In this document: piece by piece, positions 6,498 through 15,697 of the stretch
Position numbering within the stretch: the stretch's first letter is position 1
Layout: each line of letters begins with the position of its first letter
Source: JBMNPT01 sp050943735
GTDB lineage: Bacteria > Bacillota > Clostridia > Oscillospirales > RGIG577
Assembly (NCBI GenBank): GCA_050943735.1
Contig: JBMNPT010000002.1
Coordinates: forward strand, 204,867-268,866
Length of the DNA stretch: 64,000 nt
Direction: 5' to 3'
Translations under genes and position numbers: made by a program
The notes under the pieces: generated by a model
What the model was told of the DNA's origin: nothing
Seen by the model: only the letters and a program-made list of their open reading frames with translations
Database searches by the model: none

Positions 6498-9332
6498 ATG
6501 AGTCTGGATCAAATTGTCATCAAAGGAGCCCGGGAACACAATCTGAAAAACGTTGACCTCACCATCCCCCGGGACAAGCTGGTGGTATTCACCGGCCTGT
6601 CAGGCAGCGGCAAGTCTTCCCTGGCGTTTGACACCATTTTCGCCGAGGGCCAGCGCCGGTATGTGGAGAGTCTCTCCTCCTATGCCCGCATGTTTCTGGG
6701 CCAAATGGAAAAGCCCGATGTGGACTCCATCGAGGGTCTTTCCCCCGCTGTGTCCATCGACCAGAAAACCACCAGCCACAACCCCCGTTCCACCGTGGGC
6801 ACCGTCACCGAAATCTACGACTACCTGCGTCTGCTCTATGCCCGCATCGGCATTCCCCATTGCCCCAAATGCGGCAAGGAGATCAAAAAACAGACGGTAG
6901 ATCAGATCTGTGACGCAGTGCTGGCACTGCCGGAACGCACCAAGGTACAGATTCTGGCGCCGGTGGTGCGGGCCCGCAAGGGAGAACACCAGAAAGTGCT
7001 GGAAGACGCTCGCCGTAGTGGGTACGTGCGAGTGCGGGCCGACGGCCACCTCTATGACCTCTCGGAAGACATCCCTCTGGAAAAAAACAAAAAACACTCC
7101 ATTGAAATCGTGGTGGACCGGCTCATCATCCGTCCGGACATCCGCACCCGGCTGGCTGATTCCCTAGAAACTGCCCTGCATCTGGCCCATGGACTGGTGC
7201 TGGTGGACGTCACCGACGGAGAGGAAATGCTTTTCTCCCAGAACTACGCCTGTCCCGACTGCGGCATCAGTGTGGAGGAGCTGACCCCCCGGATGTTCTC
7301 CTTCAACAATCCCTTCGGGGCCTGCCCCAACTGCGACGGCCTGGGAGAAAAACTCACCGCCAGTGAAGATCTGGTGATCCCTGACAAAAGCCGTTCCCTG
7401 AACGACGGCGCCATCCGCATCTTTGGCTGGACCCTCAGCGATACCACCACCATGGCCTACATGTACTTCAACGCACTGGCCAAGGAGTACGGTTTTTCGC
7501 TGGACACCCCCTACCAGGACCTCACCGACCGGCAGCGCCATGCCATTCTCTACGGCACCGGCGGCAAAAAGCTGCATATGACCTATCAGCGGGAGTCGGG
7601 CAGCGGCGAATATGTAAACGATTTTGAGGGGATTCTCAACAACCTGGAGCGGCGGCACAAGGAGACCAACAGCGACTATTCCCGGGCTGAAATCGAAAGC
7701 TATATGGTCAGTACCCCCTGCAAAGCCTGCGGCGGCAAGCGTCTGCGCCCCGAGGTGTTGGCGGTGACGGTGGGCGGCCTCAACATCGCCCAGCTGTGCG
7801 ACCTCTCCATTGACCGGCTGGTGGACTTTTTCGCCCAGTTGCAACTCACCGACCGGGAATTCACCATCGCCCGTCTCATCATCCGGGAAATCCGGGAACG
7901 GCTTGGGTTCCTGCGCAGTGTGGGACTGGAATACCTCACCCTGTCCCGGGCGGCCGGCACCCTGTCCGGCGGCGAAAGCCAGCGCATCCGTCTGGCCACC
8001 CAGATCGGCTCCTCCCTCACCGGGGTGCTGTACATTCTGGATGAGCCCAGCATCGGCCTGCACCAGCGTGACAACGACAAACTGCTGGCCACCCTCAAAC
8101 GTCTGCGGGACATCGGCAACACCCTGATTGTGGTAGAGCACGATGAGGACACTATGCGGGAAGCCGACTACATTGTGGACGTGGGCCCCGCCGCAGGGGT
8201 ACATGGCGGAGAAATTGTGGCGGCCGGCTCGGTACAGGAGATCATGGACTGTCCCCGCTCCATCACCGGCGACTATCTCAGCGGCCGCAAATTCATCCCC
8301 GTCCCCGAGGTGCGCCGGCCCGGCAACGGTCATTTTCTGGAGCTCATCGGCTGTCAGGAAAACAACCTGAAAAACATTGACGTGAAAATTCCTCTGGGCA
8401 CCTTTACGGTGGTGACGGGAGTGAGCGGCAGCGGCAAGTCCTCTCTCATCAACCAGATCCTCAACCGGCGGCTGGCCACCGAGCTCAACGGCGCCCGTCC
8501 CAACTGGGGACGCCACCGGGAAATCCGGGGCATGGAATACCTGGACAAAGTCATCGACATCGATCAGAGTCCCATCGGCCGCACCCCCCGCAGCAATCCC
8601 GCCACCTATACCGGCCTGTTCACCAACATCCGGGAACTGTTCGCCGCCACCCAGGAGGCCAAAATGCGGGGGTACAAGAGCGGACGGTTTTCCTTCAATG
8701 TAAAGGGAGGCCGCTGCGACGCCTGTGACGGCGACGGCATTGTAAAGATTGAGATGCACTTCCTGCCCGACGTGTATGTGAACTGTGATGTGTGCGGCGG
8801 CAAGCGGTACAACCGGGAAACGCTGGAAGTGCACTACAAAGGCAAAAATATCAGCGAAGTGCTGGATATGACAGTGGACGAAGGAGTGGAATTTTTCGCC
8901 AATGTGCCCTCGCTGGCCCGCAAACTGCAAACCCTGCAATATGTAGGGCTGGGCTACATCAAGATCGGCCAACCCTCCACCCAGCTGTCGGGCGGTGAAG
9001 CCCAGCGTGTGAAGCTGGCCACTGAGCTCTCCCGCCGCTCCACCGGCAAGACCATCTACATCCTGGACGAACCCACCACCGGATTGCACACCGCCGATGT
9101 ACACCAGCTGATCGCGGTGCTACAAAAACTGGTGGAAGGCGGCAATACTGTGGTAGTGATTGAGCACAATCTGGATGTGATCAAGACAGCTGACTACGTG
9201 ATTGATCTGGGACCCGAAGGGGGCGACAAGGGCGGCACCATCGTGTGCACCGGAACTCCCGAACAGGTGGCCCAGTGTGAGGCCTCCTACACCGGCCAGT
9301 ATCTGCGCCGGGTACTCCCCTCTCATCCCTGA
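6498..9332 (+). CDS. uvrA: Excinuclease ABC subunit A
   Basis: 944 residues, full length. There are two ABC modules: Walker A GLSGSGKSSLAFDT near residue 32 and GVSGSGKSSLINQ near residue 640, with signature sequences LSGGESQRIRLATQI and LSGGEAQRVKLATEL. The zinc-binding CxxC pairs are present, including CPKCGK, CPDCG/CPNCDG, CKACGG and CDACDGDG/CDVCGG. It scans DNA for bulky lesions and hands over to UvrB. AAAGGAG precedes the ATG, and a strong terminator ends the transcript at 9334. Confidence 0.98.
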   Translation: MSLDQIVIKGAREHNLKNVDLTIPRDKLVVFTGLSGSGKSSLAFDTIFAEGQRRYVESLSSYARMFLGQMEKPDVDSIEGLSPAVSIDQKTTSHNPRSTVGTVTEIYDYLRLLYARIGIPHCPKCGKEIKKQTVDQICDAVLALPERTKVQILAPVVRARKGEHQKVLEDARRSGYVRVRADGHLYDLSEDIPLEKNKKHSIEIVVDRLIIRPDIRTRLADSLETALHLAHGLVLVDVTDGEEMLFSQNYACPDCGISVEELTPRMFSFNNPFGACPNCDGLGEKLTASEDLVIPDKSRSLNDGAIRIFGWTLSDTTTMAYMYFNALAKEYGFSLDTPYQDLTDRQRHAILYGTGGKKLHMTYQRESGSGEYVNDFEGILNNLERRHKETNSDYSRAEIESYMVSTPCKACGGKRLRPEVLAVTVGGLNIAQLCDLSIDRLVDFFAQLQLTDREFTIARLIIREIRERLGFLRSVGLEYLTLSRAAGTLSGGESQRIRLATQIGSSLTGVLYILDEPSIGLHQRDNDKLLATLKRLRDIGNTLIVVEHDEDTMREADYIVDVGPAAGVHGGEIVAAGSVQEIMDCPRSITGDYLSGRKFIPVPEVRRPGNGHFLELIGCQENNLKNIDVKIPLGTFTVVTGVSGSGKSSLINQILNRRLATELNGARPNWGRHREIRGMEYLDKVIDIDQSPIGRTPRSNPATYTGLFTNIRELFAATQEAKMRGYKSGRFSFNVKGGRCDACDGDGIVKIEMHFLPDVYVNCDVCGGKRYNRETLEVHYKGKNISEVLDMTVDEGVEFFANVPSLARKLQTLQYVGLGYIKIGQPSTQLSGGEAQRVKLATELSRRSTGKTIYILDEPTTGLHTADVHQLIAVLQKLVEGGNTVVVIEHNLDVIKTADYVIDLGPEGGDKGGTIVCTGTPEQVAQCEASYTGQYLRRVLPSHP

Positions 9333-9333
9333 C

Positions 9334-9367
9334 AAAAAGAGCCTGTGGACTGCCACAGGCTCTTTTT
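9334..9367. terminator. Bidirectional intrinsic terminator after uvrA
   Basis: AGAGCCTGTGG and CCACAGGCTCT form a perfect 11-bp stem with an ACTG loop. The stem is flanked by A5 and T5, so it can serve uvrA (+) and the small gene ending at 9366 (-). Confidence 0.85.
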
Positions 9368-9563
9368 ACATCTGGTGTTCCCGATCCCAGCGCCGCAGCG
9401 CTTCCACTGCTTCCTGGGTGGGTTTGCCCACTCCTGTGCGGGCATCTACCTTTTCCACATCCGAAATCGCTCCGGTGGTATAAACCGGTCCGCACCGCAG
9501 ACGCTCCCGAGCCAGGGATTCTCCCATGGGGTAACTTTTTTTCTTTTTGTGTGCTTTTTTCAT
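9366..9563 (-). CDS. Small basic protein of unknown function
   Basis: 65 residues. A very basic N-terminus (KKAHKKKK) is followed by a polar region and a C-terminal helix rich in Glu, Arg and Trp (TQEAVEALRRWDREHQ). There is no membrane segment and only one cysteine. GGGAGG lies nine bases before the ATG, which supports translation. It is convergent with uvrA and its stop codon sits inside the shared terminator. I do not recognise the family. Confidence 0.6.
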   Translation of the reverse strand: MKKAHKKKKSYPMGESLARERLRCGPVYTTGAISDVEKVDARTGVGKPTQEAVEALRRWDREHQM

Positions 9564-9714
9564 GGCGTTGCCTCCCTTCTGTTTCATTGTTCCCCTTTCC
9601 GCTTCCCGCACCCTGGAACTTTCCCCCTGAATTTCACAAATTTTTCATGCAAACCCCCATGTTATGCTGTATAATAAAGAAGAATCTGTATATCATGCAA
9701 GGAGGTATATCTAT

Positions 9715-10398
9715 ATGAGTACCAAAGTTCTCATCTGCGATGATGACGCCAACATTGCGGAACTGCTCCGTCTGTATATGGAAAAAGATGGCTATGAAGT
9801 CAGCGTGGCCGGCGATGGCATGACCGCTCTGCGCACATTTGATAACTTTCATCCCGATATTGTGCTGCTGGATGTGATGATGCCAGGCATGGACGGCTGG
9901 CAAGTCTGTCGGGAAATCCGTTCCCGGGGCAATGTGCCGGTGATTATGATCACCGCCAAAGGAGAAACTTTTGACAAGGTGCTGGGTCTGGAACTGGGAG
10001 CCGATGACTACATTGTCAAGCCCTTTGACATGAAAGAGGTACAGGCCCGGGTAAAAGCGGTTCTGCGCCGTTTTGTCAAGGAAGAGCCCACCGGCAGCAA
10101 GGAAGTTACCCTGGATAAGCTGTACATCAACATGGAAAACTACGAACTGCGTATCGACGGCAAAAAGGTGGAGGTGCCGCCCAAGGAAATGGAACTGCTG
10201 TACTATCTGGCTTCCAATCCCAATCGCGTATTCACCCGGGATCAGCTGCTGGATGCGGTATGGGGTTTTGAATATTTTGGCGACTCCCGTACAGTGGACG
10301 TCCACATCAAACGAATCCGCGAAAAGGTGGAAGGCGTGAGTGATAAGTGGACCCTCAAAACTGTGTGGGGCGTAGGCTACAAAATTGAAACGACGTGA
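9715..10398 (+). CDS. OmpR/PhoB-type response regulator
   Basis: 227 residues. In the receiver domain the acidic pocket is CDDD (residues 8-11), the phospho-acceptor is Asp53 (LLDVMMPG), and the conserved Lys is in MITAKGE. The C-terminal winged helix has the typical FTRDQLLDAVWG and RTVDVHIKRIREK. The start at 9715 follows CAAGGAGG; upstream codons in the frame overlap the TATAAT at 9670-9675. The partner kinase starts six bases after the stop. Confidence 0.95.
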   Translation: MSTKVLICDDDANIAELLRLYMEKDGYEVSVAGDGMTALRTFDNFHPDIVLLDVMMPGMDGWQVCREIRSRGNVPVIMITAKGETFDKVLGLELGADDYIVKPFDMKEVQARVKAVLRRFVKEEPTGSKEVTLDKLYINMENYELRIDGKKVEVPPKEMELLYYLASNPNRVFTRDQLLDAVWGFEYFGDSRTVDVHIKRIREKVEGVSDKWTLKTVWGVGYKIETT

Positions 10399-10404
10399 CC
10401 TTCT

Positions 10405-11829
10405 ATGAAAAAAAGTATTTTTCTGAAAACCTTTGCCTCCATCACCATATTCGGAGTCATTGTACTGATGATTTTCACCGGTATTTTCTCCACTTTTGTC
10501 TACGACTACTCCACCAGCGAAAAGGAAGATATGCTGCGCAAGGACAGCCAACAGATCTGCGGGTATGTGGAAATGCTCTACGTGAGCGACTCCCAGCAAA
10601 TGACCAATCTGATCTATGAACAGCTATCCAGTATGGCCGCCGAATCTTCAGGCAACGTGCTGGTGACCGATTCCAACGGGAATATTCTCTTCACATCCAG
10701 CAGCTCCCTGCTCAACGAGCTCAAACCTCGGGTGGATGAAGAGATTCTGGATCAGGTTCGACTGGACAACTTCTTTGAAAAACGTGGAAATCTGGGAGGA
10801 ATTTACAAGTCCAGTCTGTACACCATCGGCGTACCGGTTACCACCAATCAAGGCAATTTCATAGGGGCTGTATTTCTTTCTGCTCCCACCCCTTATACCG
10901 AAGGAATGCTTTATGAGCTGAGCAAACTGATGGTACACGCCTCCTTTATTGTGCTCATCATCAGTCTGTTTGTCAGCTATATTGTCACCAATGAAATCAT
11001 CCGGCCGCTCAAAACCATGAGCCGAGTGGTTCACGAGTATTCCAAGGGTAACTTCAAGTGCCGGGTGCCGGTGGATGGAGAAGATGAACTGTCCCAGCTG
11101 GCTATCGCCTTCAATGACATGGCGGTCAATCTGGAGCGCATGAACGATACCAAAAACAACTTCCTCTCCAATGTATCCCACGACCTGAAAACCCCCATGA
11201 CCACCATTGGAGGATTTGTGGACGGAATTCTGGACGGTACCATCCCGCCTGAAAAACAGACCTACTATCTCAAAATCGTATCGGATGAAGTGCGCCGTCT
11301 GTCCCGGCTGGTCAAGGGCCTATTGGATGTACAGCGCTTTGAGTCGGGTTCCGCCAAACTCAACCGTACCAAATTCAACCTATGTGAAATGGTCTCCACC
11401 ATTCTCATCGGTTTTGAACAACAGATCAATGCCAAAAATATCTACATCGAGGTCCATTTTGAAGAAGATGACATGGAAGTATTCGCGGATCACGACATGA
11501 TTTTCCAAGTGGTGTACAATTTGATGGACAACGCGGTGAAATTTGTGAACCAGGACGGCATCATCTCTCTGCGGGTGGTACGGGAAGACAAAAAGGTAAA
11601 GTGCTATGTGAAAAACACCGGCACTGGTATCTCCTCTCAGGACATCAAGCACATTTTTGACCGGTTTTACAAGGCGGACTCTTCTCGTGGAATGGACAAA
11701 AAAGGTGTGGGACTAGGCCTGTTCATTGTGCGCTCCATCATTGTAGCTCACGAGGAGGAGCTCAATGTGGACAGTATGGAAGACGCATACTGTGAATTTT
11801 CTTTCACCTTGCCAGCTGCCATGGGATAA
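10405..11829 (+). CDS. Membrane sensor histidine kinase
   Basis: 474 residues. TM1 (about 12-32) and TM2 (about 172-195) flank an extracytoplasmic sensor region of ~140 residues. A HAMP linker follows, then a HisKA dimerisation helix with the phospho-acceptor in NVSHDLKTPM. The HATPase domain has the N box (YNLMDNAVKF), G1 (VKNTGTGIS) and G2 (GVGLGLF). It is co-transcribed with the regulator before it. The signal is unknown. The next gene is an HtrA protease, which would fit an envelope-stress role, but this is only positional. Confidence 0.94.
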   Translation: MKKSIFLKTFASITIFGVIVLMIFTGIFSTFVYDYSTSEKEDMLRKDSQQICGYVEMLYVSDSQQMTNLIYEQLSSMAAESSGNVLVTDSNGNILFTSSSSLLNELKPRVDEEILDQVRLDNFFEKRGNLGGIYKSSLYTIGVPVTTNQGNFIGAVFLSAPTPYTEGMLYELSKLMVHASFIVLIISLFVSYIVTNEIIRPLKTMSRVVHEYSKGNFKCRVPVDGEDELSQLAIAFNDMAVNLERMNDTKNNFLSNVSHDLKTPMTTIGGFVDGILDGTIPPEKQTYYLKIVSDEVRRLSRLVKGLLDVQRFESGSAKLNRTKFNLCEMVSTILIGFEQQINAKNIYIEVHFEEDDMEVFADHDMIFQVVYNLMDNAVKFVNQDGIISLRVVREDKKVKCYVKNTGTGISSQDIKHIFDRFYKADSSRGMDKKGVGLGLFIVRSIIVAHEEELNVDSMEDAYCEFSFTLPAAMG

Positions 11830-11947
11830 GATTTCCACATTTATTTTACACATTGTTCAAAAAGGCATCACATCTGGCAGGTACAATAACATTGTGAAGC
11901 GGAGCGAAGAACCCCGTACAATTCAGTAGGAAGGAAGGAACTCCACC

Positions 11948-13261
11948 ATGCGTTTCTATGACGAAAACGACAATCAATATACACAGGACAACAACGACAA
12001 TTTCCAGCAGGAAAGCGGTCCTTATCAGCAGAATAGCAACCAGAGTTACCACTACAGTTGGAACCAGCAGGATCCCATCTATCCCAACGACAACAAGGGC
12101 AAAGGCCGCAAAATTCTCAAGATTTTTGCAGGAGCCTTCGCGCTGGTCTTTGGTATCAGTGTCATCAGTCTGGCAGCCTATGGCGGTTTCACCATGCTCA
12201 ATGACCTGAGCAGCCGCAATGATCCCGCTCAGGATCAGCAGCAGCAAGTCAACGAAAATGCCCCTCAGCTGTCCATTACCGACATCGAGGATTACCAGAA
12301 AATCAACGAGCCTGAAATCCGGGAAGGCGAACCCATGACCGAGGTCCAGGCCATTGCCAAGGTGTCTCCCTCTGTGGTGGGTGTGGTGAGCACCATTGTC
12401 ACTCGTACCGGATTTACCGGCACTTCCACCGGCAGCGGTATCATTATGACGGAGGATGGCTACATCATCACCAATGCCCATGTGGTATCGGGCGCTACCG
12501 ATGTGACGGTCACCTTTGCCGATGGCAGTAATGAAATTGCCACCATCGTGGGCAGCGATACCAAATCCGACCTAGCAGTGCTCAAAATCAACCGCACCGG
12601 CCTCACCGCCGCGGAATTCGGCAACTCCGACAACTTGCAGGTGGGCGAACGGGTGGTGGCCATCGGTAACCCCCTGGGCCTGGAACTGTTCGGCACCGCA
12701 GTGGACGGTATGATATCCGCAGTGGATCGGGATGTGACCATTGACGACCGGGTGATGACCCTGCTGCAAACCTCCGCTCCCATCAATGAGGGCAACTCCG
12801 GCGGTCCGCTGGTCAACCTGTATGGACAGGTCATCGGCATCAACTCCGCCAAAATCAGCGGTACCGGTGTGGAAGGCATCAGCTTTGCCATCCCCATCAA
12901 CAGTGCCAAGGAAGTCATTGACAGCCTGTTGCAATACGGCTACGTAAAGGATCGTCCCATGCTGGGCATTTCCGGTTCTGATATGAGTGAACGGGAAGCT
13001 CTCATCTATGACATCCCCCAAGGTGTTTGGGTGGAGGAAGTCACCCCTGGCAGTGGCGCCGAAAAGGCCGGCATTTCCAGCGGAGATGTGATCTATAAAG
13101 TCAACGACGTAATCATCCACAACATGTCTGAGCTCAATGCCCAGAAGGAAAAATACAAGGCTGGAGACGAGATCAAACTCACCATCTATCGCAACGGAAA
13201 AACCTTTGACGTAATGGTGGAACTGATGGAAGAAACCCCGGAAATGACAGCCACTCCGTAA
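11948..13261 (+). CDS. HtrA/DegP-type membrane-anchored serine protease with PDZ domain
   Basis: 437 residues. A polar, Asn/Gln-rich cytoplasmic segment (1-52) precedes one membrane span (about 56-80). The trypsin-like domain has an intact triad: His178 (TNAHVVSG), Asp208 (SDLAVLKI) and Ser284 (GNSGGPL). One C-terminal PDZ domain follows (about 330-425). It degrades or refolds damaged proteins on the outer face of the membrane. The start follows AGGAAGGAA. A terminator follows at 13276. The upstream two-component system may regulate it, but no operator is evident. Confidence 0.94.
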   Translation: MRFYDENDNQYTQDNNDNFQQESGPYQQNSNQSYHYSWNQQDPIYPNDNKGKGRKILKIFAGAFALVFGISVISLAAYGGFTMLNDLSSRNDPAQDQQQQVNENAPQLSITDIEDYQKINEPEIREGEPMTEVQAIAKVSPSVVGVVSTIVTRTGFTGTSTGSGIIMTEDGYIITNAHVVSGATDVTVTFADGSNEIATIVGSDTKSDLAVLKINRTGLTAAEFGNSDNLQVGERVVAIGNPLGLELFGTAVDGMISAVDRDVTIDDRVMTLLQTSAPINEGNSGGPLVNLYGQVIGINSAKISGTGVEGISFAIPINSAKEVIDSLLQYGYVKDRPMLGISGSDMSEREALIYDIPQGVWVEEVTPGSGAEKAGISSGDVIYKVNDVIIHNMSELNAQKEKYKAGDEIKLTIYRNGKTFDVMVELMEETPEMTATP

Positions 13262-13275
13262 CAGGCAAGCACATG

Positions 13276-13304
13276 GAAGAGCCCCCAACGGGCTCTTCTT
13301 TTTT
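13276..13304 (+). terminator. Intrinsic terminator after htrA-like gene
   Basis: GAAGAGCCC pairs with GGGCTCTTC over a short loop and runs straight into T6, 15 bp after the stop codon. Confidence 0.85.
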
Positions 13305-13321
13305 ATGCTTTTAGCTCCCTC

Positions 13322-13350
13322 TTGAGTTTCTATCCAAAGTGTTTTACAAT
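13322..13350 (+). promoter_or_regulatory. Promoter for feoAB
   Basis: TTGAGT, a 17-bp spacer and TACAAT lie 39 bp before the feoA start. No clear 7-1-7 Fur-type palindrome overlaps it. Confidence 0.6.
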
Positions 13351-13388
13351 GAAAAAAGAGCAATTGTACCAAGAAAGGACTTCAACAT

Positions 13389-13616
13389 ATGACACTATTG
13401 CAAGCAGACCTATCCACCCCTTATCTGGTGGAATCGGTGGAAACCACCCCCCAGGCACAGCGCCGTCTGCGCTCTCTGGGGCTCCTCCCCGGTACGCCCA
13501 TTCAACTGCTGGGCCGTAAATCGGGCAGTATCATTTGCTGGGTACGGGGGACCCGGCTGGCTCTGGGCAGTGAAATCGCCCAGGGAATCACACTGCGGGA
13601 GGTGGCACATCCATGA
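13389..13616 (+). CDS. feoA: FeoA, ferrous iron transport accessory protein
   Basis: 75 residues forming the SH3-like FeoA core: RRLRSLGLLPGTPIQLLGRK, then LALGSEIAQGITLREV. This small cytoplasmic protein is needed for FeoB-mediated Fe(II) uptake. Its stop overlaps the feoB start (ATGA, 13613-13616), so translation is probably coupled. The start follows AAAGGAC. Confidence 0.93.
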   Translation: MTLLQADLSTPYLVESVETTPQAQRRLRSLGLLPGTPIQLLGRKSGSIICWVRGTRLALGSEIAQGITLREVAHP

Positions 13617-15664
13617 GCCAAGCCGAAATGAATATCGCCTTTGTGGGCAATCCCAACTGTGGCAAGACCACCCTTTTCAACGCCTACACCGGCGCCAACC
13701 TGAAGGTGGCCAACTGGCCCGGCGTGACGGTGGAAAAAAAGGAAGGAACCTTCTCCTTCCATGGGCACACCCTCAATCTGGTGGACCTGCCCGGCATTTA
13801 CAGTCTCACCTCCTATACCATGGAGGAAAAGCTCAGCCGTGAATACATACTCAGCAGCGACGTGGATGTAGTCATCGACGTGGCGGACGCCAGCTGCTTA
13901 GAACGCAATCTCTTTCTCACCCTGCAGCTGATTGAATTGGGCAAGCCAGTGGTGCTGGCCCTCAACATGATGGACATTGTGGAAGAGCGGGGCATGGAAA
14001 TCGACCTGCACCGTCTGCCTGAAATGCTGGGCATTCCGGTGGTGCCGGTTTCCGCCCGCAAACGCACCGGTCTGGAAGTGCTGATGCACGCCGCGGAACA
14101 TCATAAAAATCGTCCCCAGGACAAAAACCTGGAGCATCATCATGACAGCCAGCATCTCAGCCGGCACCTGCGGGCCCATCACGCAGAATACGTCATGGTA
14201 TACAGCGATGAAATCGAGGAGCGCATTGACCTGATTCTGGAACGGCTACAACAACGGTATGGCCCCATTGACAATCCTCGCTGGCACGCCATCAAGCTAC
14301 TGGAAATGGACGAGGAAATTCAGAAACTCTATCCCATGGATCTCAGTGACATCGTAGATCACAGCTACGAGGAACAAATCATCAATGAAAAATACGATTT
14401 CATTGATGAGATCATCCAGGAAGTGCTGGTGGGCAAAAGCCAGAAGGCCGAAACCACTGATCGAGTGGACCACTGGCTCACCCATCCCGTGTGGGGAATG
14501 CCCATCTTTCTGTGCATCATGGCACTAGTGTTTTTCTGCACTTTCACTATTGGTGACTTCCTCAAGGGCTACTTCGAAATGGCACTGGAAATCTTCTCCG
14601 GATGGGTGGGACAGTTGCTGGCCCTGTGGCAGGTCAACGACACCCTCACCTCCCTCATTGTGGATGGTATCATCGCTGGCGTGGGGGGCATTCTCACCTT
14701 TTTGCCCAATATTTTCATCCTGTTTCTGGCCCTGGCCTTTTTGGAGGACAGCGGTTACATGTCCCGAGTCGCCTATGTCATGGATGGCCTGATGAGCCGT
14801 ATGGGACTTTCCGGCCGGGCCTTTATCCCCATGCTGCTGGGATTCGGCTGCAGCGTACCGGCTGTTATGGCCTCCCGGGCTCTGGAAGACCCCCGGGACC
14901 GGCTGCACACCATTCTGGTGACCCCCTTTATGTCCTGCAGCGCCAAGCTGCCCGTCTATGTGCTGTTCAGCCAGATGTTCTTCGGCCAGTGGGCCATGCT
15001 GGCTGCTTTTTCCATGTATGTCATCGGGCTGGTCATGGGCATTGTGGTGGCTCTCATCCTGGGACGGGTGGGCCCTCACAAGGAGCGCTGTCCCCTGCTC
15101 ATTGAGCTGCCCGAATACAAAAGCCCCAATGCCCGCACCATTGCGCTATATGTATGGGAAAAGGTGGAGGATTATCTCTCCAAGGCTGGTACCACCATTT
15201 TCATCGCTTCCATCATCGTGTGGGGCCTGCTCAATTTCGGCCCCGGCGGCATGGTGGCCGATATGAGCGACAGCTTTGCCGCACAGGTGGCCCGTCTTCT
15301 GGTCCCCGTACTGGCACCCGCCGGTCTGGGCCTCTGGCAGGTGGCGGTGGCTCTATTCAGCGGGCTGGCCGCCAAAGAAGTGGTGGTTTCCAGTTTCAGC
15401 GTGCTCTTTGCTGTCACCAACATCAATTCCGATGCGGGCATGGGGCAGCTGGTGGAAATTCTAGCCTCTTTGGGCTTCGGTCCCATCAACGCCTACAGCT
15501 TGATGCTCTTCTGCCTGCTGTATACCCCCTGTGTTGCCACCATCGCCACCGTCAAGCGGGAAACCGGCTCGTGGAAATGGACCAGTTTTCTGGTGCTCTT
15601 CCAGCTGGTAGTGGCCTGGTGTGTATCCACACTCTTTTTCCAGGTGGCCAGTCATCTGCTGTAA
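13613..15664 (+). CDS. feoB: FeoB, ferrous iron transporter with GTPase domain
   Basis: 683 residues. The G domain carries G1 GNPNCGKTTLF, G3 DLPGIYSLTSYT and G4 LNMMD in the first 130 residues. A helical spacer follows, with a His-rich patch HHHDSQHLSRHLRAHH near 180. From about residue 285 come multiple membrane spans, including the conserved GFGCSVPAVMASR gate and CSAKLPVYV. It moves Fe(II) into the cell. cls follows 33 bp downstream with no terminator between, so read-through is likely. Confidence 0.97.
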   Translation: MSQAEMNIAFVGNPNCGKTTLFNAYTGANLKVANWPGVTVEKKEGTFSFHGHTLNLVDLPGIYSLTSYTMEEKLSREYILSSDVDVVIDVADASCLERNLFLTLQLIELGKPVVLALNMMDIVEERGMEIDLHRLPEMLGIPVVPVSARKRTGLEVLMHAAEHHKNRPQDKNLEHHHDSQHLSRHLRAHHAEYVMVYSDEIEERIDLILERLQQRYGPIDNPRWHAIKLLEMDEEIQKLYPMDLSDIVDHSYEEQIINEKYDFIDEIIQEVLVGKSQKAETTDRVDHWLTHPVWGMPIFLCIMALVFFCTFTIGDFLKGYFEMALEIFSGWVGQLLALWQVNDTLTSLIVDGIIAGVGGILTFLPNIFILFLALAFLEDSGYMSRVAYVMDGLMSRMGLSGRAFIPMLLGFGCSVPAVMASRALEDPRDRLHTILVTPFMSCSAKLPVYVLFSQMFFGQWAMLAAFSMYVIGLVMGIVVALILGRVGPHKERCPLLIELPEYKSPNARTIALYVWEKVEDYLSKAGTTIFIASIIVWGLLNFGPGGMVADMSDSFAAQVARLLVPVLAPAGLGLWQVAVALFSGLAAKEVVVSSFSVLFAVTNINSDAGMGQLVEILASLGFGPINAYSLMLFCLLYTPCVATIATVKRETGSWKWTSFLVLFQLVVAWCVSTLFFQVASHLL

Positions 15665-15697
15665 ACCTAACCGCCCCCTGACAAGGAGGGATTGTCT

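Noticed and set aside
7164..9104. 646-codon minus-strand open frame
   Set aside because: Antisense shadow of uvrA created by GC-rich codon use; it lacks a ribosome binding site, and uvrA is intact.
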